Assembly (NCBI GenBank): GCA_033220425.1
Contig: CM065652.1
Location: forward strand, 1-64,000
Length of the DNA stretch: 64,000 nucleotides
Direction: 5' to 3'
Source: Lepraria neglecta
Taxonomy: Eukaryota; Ascomycota; Lecanoromycetes; Lecanorales; Stereocaulaceae
Both the position numbers and the translations under genes were made by a program. This document shows positions 34,858-47,174 of the stretch, one piece after another. The notes beneath the pieces are model-generated. The model was not told where the DNA came from, ran no database searches, and was given only the letters and a program-made list of their open reading frames with translations. Each line of letters starts with the position of its first letter. Within the stretch, counting starts at the first letter, position 1.

Positions 34858-37266
34858 ATGGGCCCCAGAAAGCGTCGTTCTAGTACGTTTGACAGGCCTG
34901 CTGCCGTCGATAGAGAGCCTGCTGTCGCCTAGACACCTCGCCGTCTGACCCTGAAGCCTCCTGCCCCTGCTGCTGCTGCTGCTGCTACTGCTGCCCCTCA
35001 GACACCTGGACGTCTGACCCTCAACCCGCCAGCCCCCCCATCTGGACGGCTGGTGCTGAAGCCACCCCAGGCACCTGAGCAGGCTGAGAAGCGTCTACGG
35101 CCGCCAAAAAAGGATGGCAAGGCAGCTCCTCAACGAGCTTTAAAGCCAGCTGCTACGAAGGCCTCTAAGAAAGCTTCTTAACCAGCAAAGCAGCCCTCCC
35201 CAGAGCCCGAGCAAAGCCCCCCTAGTAGTATAGACGAATCTTTGCATGCTCTCCGTACATCCCACTCAAGTATGCCTCCGCCACCTGTCCGGTCTAGCCT
35301 CTTTTCAAGCCAGCAGTCGTCCTCAGCGCTGTTCCTCAGGGCGAGAGCTTAGAAGGCAATTGATTTGGTGCCAGATACACCATCTCGAACGTCTATAGCC
35401 TCATTTCGACATGATCTGCTCGATGAGGATGACGATTCTGATGGAGCTGCGCCCGAGACTCAATTGTCCAACGCTCAGACGTATTTCAACACCCAGCAGC
35501 CCCTAATAAGACGCTATTCGTCTGAAAGCCTGTTCGTAGGCGTCGAAGGTGAACTGAATAAGAGGTGGACGCAGGCTAGGAAGGATATATCTCGTAGGGA
35601 GGACGTTTTCGGTGAGGGTGAGGAGACTCCAAAGGATGTCGATATCTCACAATCTACGGCTGGTCAGCAATCCCACGGTTCTACTACAAATAAGAAGAAG
35701 GGGAATGCAAATTCGACACACCTAGCTAGTGAGGACGAGCTCGAATCGCCAGGACGTGTTACTTTCAAATATAAGCTTACTGTCAGGTCGTTCTGGGAGA
35801 AAGACACCCAAAGTTCGATTATTCGCAGCCAGACCTTCCGGGATTATACTGTCGATGGCAGTAACAGCATCCTTATTAGAACTATATATAATCAGCAGAA
35901 GGAATTCGCCGCTAAATGGGCTATAGAGAGAGGCCACGCCTGCTTTCGTGTCTCAGTCCAAGCAAGACCATTTTATGAGAAGCTTACAGGGCCGAATCGA
36001 CGTTCTACTACCGCCGAGACGCAGCAGGACTGGTATAGTGTTGAAGACGAGCTTCGGGAGTGGCAGAAGGACGGAAAGAAGGGCCTACAGGTGGACCTCA
36101 TATACCATTGGGCCCGTAACAGCACTGGGGAGATCCCTGCAGTTGGCAAAGCAGCTGAGAAGAAGCCTGGGATGACTGTTTCAGGAACAGCAAGAGGCTC
36201 TACACATATCCTAACCAATAGGCTTCTTGGGGAGATGGATGAGACGAATACAGAGGAGCCTTGGAGGCAAAAACAACAGGAAATACACAATCGATGGGCT
36301 TGTAAAAGTTCTGTATGCAGCAATATGGGCCACTATTGCTATTTGCATAAGGGCGAGCATATACCCTTCCTTCCAAGGCAGTCAAAGATGTGGGCAGCTG
36401 CTATCCTAAGAGATACTACAGGTCGAATGAGTGACGACGAGCCTCCTGCGTCCCTACTTATTGAACTACAGCAGACGCAGAAGAAGGAGACTCGTAAAGA
36501 AAAGAGACGGCATACCACTGAGACACCTACACAGTCTACAACTATACCTGCTTATCCTACTATAGGAGGGCAGTTTGGACAGCCACCGCCTTTGTATCCC
36601 TATGGATATAACTTCCAGCCTGGCTTTCAGCCACTGATATCAGGATCCCAGTCGCTGAGAGACACGAGAACGTCAGATCTGATCAAAGAACTACGCTCCA
36701 GAGACGTGGATCTAACTGAGACAACTACTCGGCCCCCTCGCTCGATCTCTCGCTCAGTTACAGCAATACCAGGCCTTTCGTCCTATCGAAACAGTAGCCC
36801 TGTCGAAGGCGAACTGGCCGAGTTCGTTGGATGGCTAAGCAAAAAGCACCCCGAATACATAGAACAATATGAGGAGGCTAAGGACGAGCTTATGAATCAG
36901 GGCTATACTACAGATATCATACAAGCCTGGAAGAATGATGAGCATGAGGAGCAGTGGCGTAAGCTTGGTATCAAGCCTGGGATTGGCCGTCAATTGGCTA
37001 GAAACGTCAGTAAATGGGGCCGTGAGAGGCAGGTTCAAACGACTCCTTATGTTGGAGGTCTAAGAAGAACTCTCCCATTATCACCACCGCGGCGGGGTCT
37101 AGCAAGCAGGCCTCAGCACACGTCCCATAAGCAGGGACATATAATTCCGTCTGTTGAGACGAAAGCTTATGAAGATGAGACCCAGGATGATGATCTGGAG
37201 ATATATGAGCAAGATCTATACGGTGGAGAGGATCTTGGAGATCTAGATTGTTTTGCAGAGACCTGA
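34858..37266 (+). pseudogene. Uncharacterised fungal family with small Cys/His cluster, three N-terminal stops
   Basis: One frame of 803 codons runs from the ATG at 34858 (MGPRKRRSSTFDRPAA) to 37266, interrupted by stops at 34930, 35179 and 35350; the last 633 codons are clean. The N-terminus is Pro/Ala/Lys-rich and includes a duplicated segment in which the first copy reads TAGACACCT where the second reads CAGACACCT, so the first stop is a CAG-to-TAG change. The middle has RVTFKYKLTVRSFWEKDTQ, then a Cys/His cluster (WACKSSVCSNMGHYCYLHKGEH, shortened here to its Cys and His spacing C-x4-C-x5-C-x4-H). The C-terminus has a helical SAM-like stretch (ELAEFVGWLSKKHPEYIEQY) and an acidic tail. I have an impression that such proteins are multi-copy in fungi, possibly mobile-element cargo, but cannot name the family. 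Confidence 0.55.
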
Positions 37267-38920
37267 ATCTATATATAGCCTAGATTGCAAGCTTTCCCTC
37301 TTATTATATATATGATTAGTGTTCTCACTCCTGAAGCTATACACACCGGCACAAGTGGATATGTAAATAGATGCTTGGGCGGTCTAACGCCAGGGCTAGC
37401 AGGCCTAGAAAGGCTACAACAGGTGCCCCAGCGCTAGAAAACTCCCATGCCTAGGCGGCATAGACCTGGAGTGTAGATAGGCTATATATAGGCTATGTAT
37501 AAGGTGCGGGTGGGCGGGAAAGAACTGCTATGGCTCTGAAAGAGATGAACTCGACTGAAGAGCCAACTGCTGGTGGGATGCTCATACAAATAGTGCTCTC
37601 AGGAAGCACGAATCTCTCGCTATGGCCCATGGTCATGGCGCATGGCTGAAACCGCATCTGATCATGAGACACACTAACCCACAGTCCCGCTGTAGCGAAT
37701 TATGGAGGTCTTGGCATGGTTTCCTATGTCTATATATACAGAGCACCGCTCACCGCTTGGAGCGTTGTGCTTAACTCATCTGTTGTACTTGATTACATGT
37801 GATAGATCTCTTAGGCTAGGCACTGAGCATATATTATCTGATTATATACCAGACCTGCTTAGCAACACTGGAAGCCTGCTTCCCTCTCTCACATCTTGTT
37901 GCACCCTCATCCCCATTGAGAATAATCCATATACGATACCGGTACGCACGGTTCGTAACACCTAGCCCCGCAAGTTGTCTTAATTTGGCTTTGGATGCCT
38001 ATATACACCTTTCGAAGATCGATAACATGAGTAATTAATGAAGCTTGGCTTGCACCGTCCTATCACAGCCGAGGCGTGGTGTCATGTACATTTCCGTCTG
38101 GATCACATTAAGTCCGCATAGAATTTGGCTGGCGCACCTTACCCGAGGAAGCGTTGGGATTGCCGATCTTTCTGTTTGACACGAACATGTCAGATGGTGT
38201 TACCGACCTTCAATGCCTCCTTGAGCTTGCGCAAAAACGTGCCAGGCGACGAGGCACGTATAATTTATTTCCGGTTCTCTAATTGTTGGATGCTTTTGGG
38301 CAACAGACTACGACCGCAAAAATCTCCAACAATATTGGACAGCAGCTCAATTGCCATGAAACACCGTATATGCATTGAGTACATACAGGAGCATGTTCAT
38401 TTCGCCGTGCTTGGAAGACGTTAGGTCAACCAGCGCGACATTGATGAGCACGTCTTTCCGATAACCTCACAAACAGGGAAACAAAACAAAGATGAGATTC
38501 TTGTGAGCGCGGAACTTTGGCCTTGGTAGGTTAAGCACTCGAGGCTCTGATGGGCGGAAACAATACAAAGTAACACGGAACAGCTTGACAAACAACAACG
38601 TTCTTGGACCTTTCTTGGCGAGCTATCATCGTCTCCATTCTTTAGACCTCATTAGGGAGGTATTCAGACCTCCGAAATTTTAGAAGGGATTTCTGGATTT
38701 GAGAAAATTTGAGCAGCTTCCCATGAAAATTTGGTGGCGACTCGCTCAAATTTCCTCAAATCCAAAATCTAATTCTTCAACTTTCCCGAACCCTCGACCT
38801 CCGCCCAAAAGAATCTTCCATCGCCCAACGAAATCACGAGGGTAGAGCCACTGACCCTAGTACAGGAGTAACTTGGTGCTAACAACAATATCAAAGGACC
38901 TTACCTAAAAGGAGCCGTTA
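37267..38920. other. Gene-poor spacer
   Basis: 1.65 kb with short frames only (37702-37965 and 38125-38424), none with recognisable motifs. It contains one hairpin (38695-38763). Confidence 0.4.
38695..38763. repeat. Imperfect 20-bp inverted repeat
   Basis: GGATTTGAGAAAATTTGAGC at 38695-38714 pairs with GCTCAAATTTCCTCAAATCC at 38744-38763, with a 29-base loop and one mismatched pair. It could be a decayed foldback element end, an RNA hairpin or chance in AT-rich sequence. Confidence 0.7.
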
Positions 38921-41100
38921 TTGTGATGCCATTTGGGAAAGATGACGATTTTGTCGTGCGAGAAGAAGTGATCAATAATATCGATGAGTGCTTTTCGCGC
39001 AATACGTCCTCGCACCGAGTTGCTCTAGTAGGATTAGGTAGGTTGTAGTTGTTTTGGCTTGGTTTCAACCTGACAAGGAGCAGGAAATCTCAGATTGCGA
39101 TTGAGTACGCATATCGACTGAGAGCCAGGGCACCGACGAACTCAATCTTTTGGGTACAAGCCAACAATGCCGCTCGACTCGAATAAAGCTTTCGGGAGAT
39201 TGCCATTGCGGCGAAACTACCAGGGCTAGATGATGCTAAAATCGACATCCTGGGCTTTGTATCACGATGTCTTGGTTCAAGCGATAGAGGTGACTGGCTC
39301 ATGATCGTTGACAATGCTGATAATTCAAGCGTCTTCTTTGGGACAAGTCCAGCTCCACTGAATGAGATTGAGAAGCCAGAGTCATCTACCTCAGTCTGAG
39401 CGATGCATGTTACTGGTCACGTCACGAGATAGCAACATTGCGTTTCTGCTCGTGGGGAAGGAGGAGAGCATTCTTTCGATAGGCGCAATGGGGTTGCAAG
39501 ATACGAACGCGTTACTGACAAAGAAGTTGCCCAACGATGATTCGAAGTTAGAGGATGGGACTGCATTGATCGAGACTCTTGAATACATTCCATCGGCGAT
39601 CACTCAGGCCTCTGCTTACATTGTCGTCAAGTCTCCGCGCATGACAATTACCAAATACTTGCAGATTTTCCGCGACAACGAAGCCAATCAGGTGTCCCTA
39701 TTAAACAAAGACGGTGGAGATTGAGGAGAGACCCTAACGTCCCTAACTCTGTCATCACAACATGGCAGATTTCCTTCGACTAAGTCAAAGTATAGAACGA
39801 ACTGGTAGCTGAGATTTGTCTACAATGTCCATGCTCGATCGACAAGGTATTCCAGCATTGTTTGTTGGGAGAGAGCGGCAGCAAATCCCTCATGTTTGAA
39901 GATGCTGTGGGAACATTACTGGAATTCTCATTCATCAAGGAAGAGAACGTAGGGGCCGTGTTCGCGATGCATCGACTCGTACAACTTGCCACCAGAAAAT
40001 GGCTCGAGCTATATCAAACGACTGAGAATTGTAAAGAAAAGGCAGTCGGCGTACTCTCGGATCATTATCCCGATGGAAATTACGAAAACTGGAGTAGATA
40101 TGAGCTTCTTGAGCCCTATGCACAGATCATCTTCGGTTACAAATACTCTTCTCAACATTGTCGACTTCAGCAAGCTCTAGCCTTCTACAATGGTATACTT
40201 CGGTATAAGGTAGATATGAAGTAGCGAATAACAGGATTGACGCGGCAGTCAAAATCAGAAAGGAATACCTGGATATAGATAGTCTGGACATAATGAACAA
40301 GCCTTGATCAACTAGTGACAATATATTGTCATCAGGGATTGTAGAGCAAGGCCGAGGAGCTGGGGAGACAAGTCTTAGAGATGTCGGAGAAGGTCATGGG
40401 GCTTGAAGATTCAGCGACACTTAGTTTCATGGCCAATTTGGCGGCAACCTATTTATTACAAGGACTGTAGAAGGAGGCAGAAGAGATGCAGGTACAAAAC
40501 TTAGCAACCAGTAAGGAGTTACTGGGTGCGGACTATCCTAATGTGCTAATCAGGATAAGCAATTTGGCAATCAACTACTGGAGCCAGAATAGGTTTGAAG
40601 AGGCAGAACAATTGGCTCTTCAGATTGTGGACATAAGCAAGGCGGTACTCGGAGTCGAGCATCCTAGAACACTTTACAGAGTGAGGATTCTGGCGTTGAC
40701 CTTTCAATCTTTGGGTAAGTTGAAAGAAGCCGAAGAAATGCAGCTGGAAGTTCAAGAAATACAAGGAAAGATTCTCGGAGCACGGCACCCTGAAACTCTC
40801 ACGACCATGGCCAATATGGCCTTTGCCCATAGGAAACTAGAACTGTGGTACGTGGCAGAAGTGCTGAGCTTAGAGGTTTTAGAGACGAGCAGAGAAATTT
40901 TGGGCGTAAATCATCCTAACATCTTGAGTAGCATGCACAATCTGGCCCATGTTTACAAAGGTCGGGGCCGTAAAGCTGACGCCATCCAACTGATCAGGAC
41001 TGTCATCGATCTCCGGACTCAAACAATCGGGGCCACTCACTCACACATGCTGAATTCTATCAATTCTCTGAACGTGTGGTTGGAGAGTGAGGAGGAGTGA
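38921..41100 (+). pseudogene. NB-ARC-TPR NLR, broken
   Basis: It opens with VMPFGKDDDFVVREE and VALVGLG at 38922-39035, a degraded intron of about 50 bp within the P-loop, then KSQIAIEYAYRL (39092) and SIFWVQANNAARLE. Walker B-like GDWLMIVDNADN is near 39295, LLVTSRDSN near 39412 and EYIPSAITQASAYIV near 39590. TPR units of kinesin-light-chain type follow, spaced about 42 residues (LGVEHPRTLYRVRILALTFQ; LGARHPETLTTMANMAFA; LGVNHPNILSSMHNLAHVY), to a stop at 41098-41100. The TPRs are divergent from one another, unlike those of the 56017-60029 gene. Stops and shifts interrupt it about seven times (for example near 39184, 39722, 39781 and 40222). No N-terminal effector domain is visible upstream; it may have been lost. 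Confidence 0.75.
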
Positions 41101-41984
41101 GTCCCATGCAAATGCACGATGTGCTAAGCGATACGAGCCTCAGTGCCGCCACGCGTTGTGTCACAATCGGAGACACTGGAACGAGCAGAGCTCAAGACGA
41201 TCACTGAGTGTGCCAAATATCAGGTCTCCGCCCCTCCAAGCCAGGTCCATCTCCTCAACAGGTTTCAATTTGTGCGAAGCTTCATGGATACTAGTACCAA
41301 TGATATTTGCGATGCAGAGTAGAAACCATCGGTACTGTCTACCATGTTGAGATACCCCTTTTCGAATTCCCAGGAGCCCATAGCTCCATAGCTCCACCAC
41401 CCCAGTCATCGAAACACCGTATCCAACGCCGACCTAATCGAGCGCATCAACAACCCCGACACGGAAGACTGGGTTTGATTACCCTGGCCGCCTGAGGCTC
41501 ACAGCCTCCTTCAAGTGTCTTACTCTCCAGGGATTGGCTTTTGAAAGAGGTCAAGTTCTCGTGAGGAACACTTTCTGCTTCTTAGTTTGAAAGGTGGGGG
41601 GTTCGATGCTAGCTTCGCACCTCGATCCTCTCCTTATGTTTCTTGGAATATTGGGTCTCTGAAGATGTCGTGGGGCTATGAAATGGAGCCAGCGTTCTCG
41701 CAAACCCGTTCTAGTGTCAGCTCACTGCAGCAATGAACGATCTTTGGAGATCTTCCGTTTCTACTCTCCCACCGCTCGCTCAAGGACTAAGGCATTGATA
41801 TCTCAACTCCTGTGTGGTTGATTGGGATCAACGAATTCAGGTATTGCCTGGACTTGACCAAACAGTTGCTCATTTATTACCTGCTCCTCAATCTGGCAGG
41901 GCGCTTTGGCATCCATGTACGCATCATCGGAGGTGTGCAGGCTTCTGCAAAACTATCAATGTAAAATGTGTAATACTACAGGAA
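41101..41984. other. Spacer downstream of the ligase gene
   Basis: About 880 bp without recognisable genes; overlapping short frames only. It is the convergent tail region between a plus-strand NLR remnant and the minus-strand ligase gene. Confidence 0.4.
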
Positions 41985-43799
41985 TCACAGCTTAGCCTTC
42001 ATGCCCTTCTCCTCTCCCTCCTGCGCCTGGATCTTTAGCAACCGTCTCAAGATCTTCCCACTCGCGCTCTTCGGCACTTCATCCACAAACCTGACACCAC
42101 CTCTCAACCTTTTATGATTCGTAACCTTCGCCTGCAGCCACTTCATGATATCCTCTGCCGTCTTCGGGCTGCCTTCAACGCCAGGTTTCGGCACAATGTA
42201 CGCTCTTGGCACCTCCGTCGCTTGGTCCTTGTTGTAGATTCCGACAACTGCAACATCATTGACCATCGGATGGCTGATCAGTAGCCCCTCCAATTCCGCA
42301 GGCGGCACCTGGAAACCCTTGTACTTGATCAACTCTTTCACTCGATCCGTAATGTAGAAATTCCCACCCTTGTCCTGATGCCCCACGTCACCCGTCTTGA
42401 AGTAGCCGTCTGATGTGAGGGCGTTCTTGGTGCCTTCAGGGTTGTTATGGTAGCCTTTGAAGATGTTGGGACCTTTGATCCAGAGCTCGCCTGTCTGGCC
42501 GATTGGGAGTTCCTTCTCTTCTGGTGACACGTATTTTGCTGTTTGGTTAGGGAGGAGGGTACCGACTGAGCCGATGGTCTTGTCCCAGAGTTCCCATGGC
42601 TGTGATGCGTTATTCGCATGTCCGCTGTAGCTCCATGCTAGACATCACTTACCTGTGTATGTGTGGAAGGACTCGTCTCACTGAGCCCGTAACCTTGCTT
42701 GATAGGCACTTTCAGCCGCTTGTAGACCGCTTCCACCAGCTCTTGCGTCAAAGGTGCGGCTCCCGAGCTGAGCATGCGGAGGCTACTGAGATCGTATTTG
42801 TCAATGATGGGATGCTTGCCGAGAAGCAAGACGACAGGAGGAACGACGTAGGCGAAAGTAACCTTCTGGTTTTGGATAATGGAACAGAACTTCTCAATCT
42901 CGAATTTCGGCATGACGACGAGAGTGAGACCGGCGTAGAGACTTTGGTGTATTAAGCATGTCAATCCTGTCATGATGTTAGCAAATCCAAACCTGACAAG
43001 CTCGAAGATCACTCACCGTAGATGTGGAAGAATGGTAGGAATGCCAGTATGTTATCTCCTTTACCATCTATCCCGCCATTCCAAGTAACATTGCCCGCCT
43101 CGCCAGCCTTCAACATCAAGATGTTCGACACGATATTCTCATGAGACAGCATGACGCCCTTCGGATGTCCCGTCGTGCCTGAAGAATACACCAAAAATGC
43201 AAGATCTTCCTTGGGGTTCATCTTGACCCTGCGGGATCTCTGGGTCCTCGAAATCGGCCGTATTGAGGTAAATTTCTTGAAGGTGAATGACTCGTCCCTC
43301 TCATCGCCCATTAGGATGATCCTGTTCTGGGGTATCCCAACCTGCTTAGCAGCCTCAATCGCAGTCTTGTGGAAGGGTTTCTGCGTGACCAACGCCTTTG
43401 CGCCTGAGTCTTTCAATTGGAAAGCCAATTCGTCTGCTGTGTAGCCTGGATTCGCGGGAGAAATGATCCCACCGGCCCAATGGGTGCCCCATATGACTGC
43501 TGGCGTGTCGATGCAGTTGGGCGTGAAGAGTGCTAGGACATCTCCTCTGTTCCATTCCCATTGTGATCTGAGGCCCTTGCCGAAGTCAATGGCTGTGCTT
43601 TTGACCTGTTCGTAGGTGTAGAATCTGCTTGTGTCGGCATCTCTGTAGATTACTGAGACTTGTCAGCTAAATCCCTCAGCCAATGGGCATGTTGCTTACT
43701 CTTGTCGTCAGGAAATGGCCTGTCATTGCGCTCAAATAGGAAGGCCCATAGGTCTGCGTTTGGGACGTCGATTTTCGGGTATAGTGATTCCGTAGGCAT
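41985..43799 (-). CDS. 4-coumarate-CoA ligase-like acyl-CoA synthetase, peroxisomal
   Basis: Four exons: 43799-43700, 43652-43017, 42966-42653 and 42599-41985, giving 1665 bp and 554 residues; all three introns are 47-53 bp with GT-AG ends. The start MPTESLYPKIDVPNAD is typical of the family. Adenylation signatures are complete: LVYSSGTTGHPKGVMLSHEN (AMP/phosphate loop), GYGLSETSP, GYFKTGDVG, KELIKYKGFQVPPAELE and KSASGKILRR with the catalytic Lys. The protein ends KAKL, a type 1 peroxisomal signal (AKL). It should activate a carboxylic acid (phenylpropanoid or fatty acid) with ATP to an acyl-adenylate and then the CoA thioester; the substrate cannot be read from sequence. It diverges from ATP11 over a 333-bp shared promoter. 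Confidence 0.92.
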
Positions 43800-44132
43800 T
43801 GTGGGCTAGAGAGATCATGCAAAGCCCAGCTTTATTTGTAGGATCGTGATGTGTAGTTGTGCGAGTAGTGCAGAAGTCCAGGAAAGAGGAAGAGCAGGCT
43901 GTTGTAGGCATTGTGCACGATGATGTCGCCTGCGGCATTTGCGGCGCGGGGAAAAAGAATTGAAGGCACGGAACGCCCGAGTTAGAGTAAAAGAAATTGC
44001 GCTAACTCAATTGGGAGTGCAATCGGAGTGTCGGCTTCTCCATCTTCGGCCATACATCGATCAAGCATCACGTGTCATTACGATTGATTTCTTTCTGGTG
44101 CGGCCCTGCTGCGGGAGGATGGTTCTGGATTA
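43800..44132. promoter_or_regulatory. Divergent promoter between the ligase gene and ATP11
   Basis: Only 333 bp separates the two start codons, so both promoters must lie here. No TATA box or known operator stands out. Confidence 0.6.
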
Positions 44133-45108
44133 ATGGCAGTGTTCAGACTTCCTGTACTCCGTCATGCCTTCGGAAATGGACCCCCTCAGTATCTGAGAGG
44201 CACGCAAAGACGTTGGGCACAGGTCCACGATGTGCGCTTTCTAGTGACACATCGAGAGCCTGGTAGGGTGATTGAGAAATACAAGGACAAGCTGCAGCAG
44301 AAGGCGAGACGGTAAGTAAGAGTTGACATGCCTACGAGACTGCGAGACTAACGCCATGGGTAGGGAGGGTCTCAAGGACGTCGACGAGCTGAAAGCAGTC
44401 TATCAAGACAAGATCAAGACTGAAAGAAAGACAGCTTTGGCTCCTACTACATCTCCAGCATCATCATCAGCCTTCCCAACTCCACCACCTCCGCCCCAAC
44501 CCTCCACATCCACCACTAGGCCTACACCATCAAACAAATCATCCAACCCACCTGGTCTCAAGACCCTCTCCTCCTACATCGACATCGCCAAGACTCTCGA
44601 GCTCCCTCAGAAAGAGATAGAATACATCTGGCGACTCCGGCACGCCCCCGACCCTCAATCTCTCTGCGCAATCATCCCTCAATCCACCTATCGCCGCATC
44701 GAAGCCACTGCGCGACGGCATCCACAGTTCATCTTACCGCTACCAAGGGAAGGACAGGGTGCTGAGATACATTTCCTGCAATGGACATTCCCGTCTCCTA
44801 CAACAACTACCGTTCTGTTCACGCACTTGGCGGAATACAAGCTGAGAGGAGAGTACGCGCAGCCACACACGACGGTCACGCATCATTTAGATCTTGCGAA
44901 TCCGAAGGGATTGATACTGTTGCAGGGGACTGTGGTGGATGGAAGAGGAATCACGGTGGATGAAGGGAAGTGGCTGTTGATGTGTCTACAAAAATTCTAT
45001 GGTGGTGAGGAGAAGGTGGAAAGGAAGAAGCTGCTTGAGCAATTTAGCCAAGGGGATGTTGGATTCAAGATGGAAGAGCTGCTTGAGGAGGCGGAGAAGA
45101 TAGTGTGA
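44133..45108 (+). CDS. ATP11: Mitochondrial F1-ATPase assembly chaperone Atp11
   Basis: Two exons, 44133-44311 and 44364-45108, joined over a 52-bp intron (donor CG|GTAAGT, acceptor GGTAG), give 307 residues. The first 35 residues (MAVFRLPVLRHAFGNG, then RGTQRRW) are Arg-rich without acidic residues, as in a mitochondrial presequence. A Pro/Ser-rich linker follows, then the conserved core: LKTLSSYIDIAKTLELPQKE, IEYIWRLRHA, FILPLPREGQGAEIHFLQW, ILLQGTVVDGRGITVDEGKW and LMCLQKFYG. In yeast Atp11 binds the free F1 beta subunit in the matrix and prevents its aggregation before assembly; the same role is expected here. Length and motif order match the family, and no breaks were seen. Confidence 0.93.
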
Positions 45109-45393
45109 GGCATGACAGAGGTTTGTGGAAGTTACACCGGGGGTCTTGGGTCTTAGCTGGTCTAAATGATCCTCGGTACTATGGGCAGGTCACAATGAGG
45201 AGTAATCATATCACAAGTCACGTCACAGGTCAGAGCACAAGTAAGAGAAGGTTATTGCATTGCTATCTCATGGATGGAATGTTACCAATCTCTGCCCGAA
45301 CCTCCGATTGACGCACGCGAGGCTCCTAGAGCATGATAGAGCTCCCGCATGTAGACACGATGGGTGCGTCTAGATTAGATGGATCAAGAAGAA

Positions 45394-45960
45394 TTAGGCT
45401 TCCATCTCCTTGTCGTGATCGGGATGTGCCGGATCATCATGCTTGTCGTTGTCCTTTTTGCTGCAGTCACGCAGCGTTTGCTTACCGCTATCCTTACCCG
45501 AGCCCTTCGTGGATGTTTCACCACGAGTGGAAGAACCACCAGCAGGCTTGCGAGAGCGCCCGCCACCAAATCCACCGCCAAAATGACTACGGCCAGCCAT
45601 CTGACCACGCTTCCCCCTCCTCCATTTGCCACATGACGCTCAAGGCGTTCCCTCGTAAATCTTATGCGATTCATGACCGCAAGGTTGCGCTCATTAGTGC
45701 GCTGTGCCCGCTTTTGGCGGCATTCCACAGTCTAGTGCGATTTGGAACTGCAGAAATTGCAGGGTTGACGGCACTCACCAGTGTGCTTCTTGCCACAGCG
45801 CTTACGTTTTTTGAGCTCCTTGTGCTCACCCTTGTGCTTTCCGCACCAACACCAGTCGTCTAGACCATCTAATAGCAAGCACACATATGTGATGTTGTCG
45901 GGGGCTTCTCGCCGTCCCCTCGGCCGCCCACCGCCGCCTGGTTCATCTGCTGCGTGATTA
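45394..45960 (-). CDS. Possible small Cys-rich zinc-knuckle protein (exon structure uncertain)
   Basis: The minus strand reads LDGLDDWCWCGKHKGEH, then KRCGKKHTGECRQPCNFCSS near 45860-45735, a dense run of Cys and His with zinc-knuckle spacing. Downstream an ATG-started frame (45600-45394; MAGRSHFGGGFGGGRSRKPA) has an RGG-like start and a charged His/Asp-rich end. The two pieces are in different frames and a stop lies between them, so either an intron is missed, these are two genes, or the gene is decaying. I cannot fix start or splice sites. Confidence 0.35.
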
Positions 45961-46029
45961 CGTCCGCCATCTGTCCATCTGTTAGCATAGGCAGTAGTTA
46001 GCAGAATGGTAGGAATATGCGATGCTTGA

Positions 46030-46115
46030 TTTGACAGTGATGGTTGCTGTCAAATGTGTATGTGTATAGTGAAGGTTGCTGTCAAATGTGTGTGTGTGTG
46101 GGTGTGCGGTGAAGG
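46030..46115. repeat. Imperfect direct repeat with TG microsatellite
   Basis: Two copies of GGTTGCTGTCAAATGTGT followed by TG-rich runs and GTGAAGGTTG occur within 85 bp. Confidence 0.75.
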
Positions 46116-46639
46116 TTGATCATGGAATTTCTGAGTCGTGCGCGGTTGATAAAGAAATTCTCTTTAGCGCGTTTTCACTCGTCGTGAAGTCGTGATGACC
46201 ATGGCGCCAGGAACAGATGAAACAAGATATCAGCGCTAGCCAAATAGCTGAGCATGAGGTACGGGATTTCTGGGCTTTCTTTGACAATTCGGAACGCTGT
46301 CTGAGTCCAAAGGTATACTTTGGGAGCAAAAACGCAAGCCCTGTTCCAGACATGTTCCTCGACACTGTCTCTTTGTGCGAGTTTCCTTCCGGTAGCTGCG
46401 TAGGAATGTTTCCCCTCGTCCAGACATGTTATCTCAAAATTTCACAGACTTAATAATGTTTGATTTCTTGCTCTTTCTCCATCAAGTCTCCTCTCCTTCC
46501 CGTACTACAGAGTCAACACATCAGCTCAATCGGCCAGGCATGTCCACAATACTGTCTCGTGCTACATTCAACTTCACGGATTTGCCCGCTTGCAACCTGC
46601 GAACAAGAATGCTCTATTGGCCTTGGTACGAAGAATGAT

Positions 46640-47174
46640 GGACGATTTCCAACGGAATCCAGCCGCTCGGAAATACATCTCGATACGCATGAATCACATG
46701 ACTTTGCAGACTACCCCAGCGACAATGAGAGTAGCTTGAATCAGGCGGAGCTGACTGGCCAGAGGATCTGGACTGGGTTCTATCGTCTTGGCCTTGCTCG
46801 ACCACTTACGCAGCCTTCGCTCGGGCGGATCGTTGATGGTGGAAGTACGCGGGTGGAGCGAGAGTCCCGACATCCTGGTCACCGAACAAAATTATCCCCT
46901 CATCTCAGTCACGCATGGACGGATAAATCACGAGTATAAGTCAGGCGCTTTTCTCCTCTCTATTGCGGATGGACACCATATCATCGTTGACGGCAAGACA
47001 ATCGTTGATCGATGCAAGATACGGAATCGCGACACAAACCTTACCATTGGTGAGCTGGACTACCGGCTCGCGCTTGACAAGCCGAACAACGACGATGAAC
47101 ATTGGAAGCGGTTGAAAGACTATCAGTCGTTGTTCGTACCTCAAGAAGGGAAGTGGCCACAAAGAGATGACTGA
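46640..47174 (+). pseudogene. FHA-like domain fragment, frameshifted
   Basis: One frame reads WTGFYRLGLARPLTQPSLG near 46770 and another continues SPDILVTEQNYPLISVTHGR, INHEYKSGAFLLSIADGHH and RDTNLTIGELDYRLAL to 47174. The order (entry strand, R-like start, S-x-x-H-G-R, then a glycine-bounded hydrophobic end) matches the FHA-like phosphopeptide-binding region I associate with a fungal kinase family. The two pieces are in different frames, so a frameshift (near 46830) or a missed intron separates them; no kinase domain is seen downstream. Low-confidence family call. Confidence 0.4.

Noticed and set aside
35722-36385. Minus-strand frames opposite the 34858-37266 gene
   Set aside because: Antisense shadows of a long, compositionally convincing plus-strand frame.
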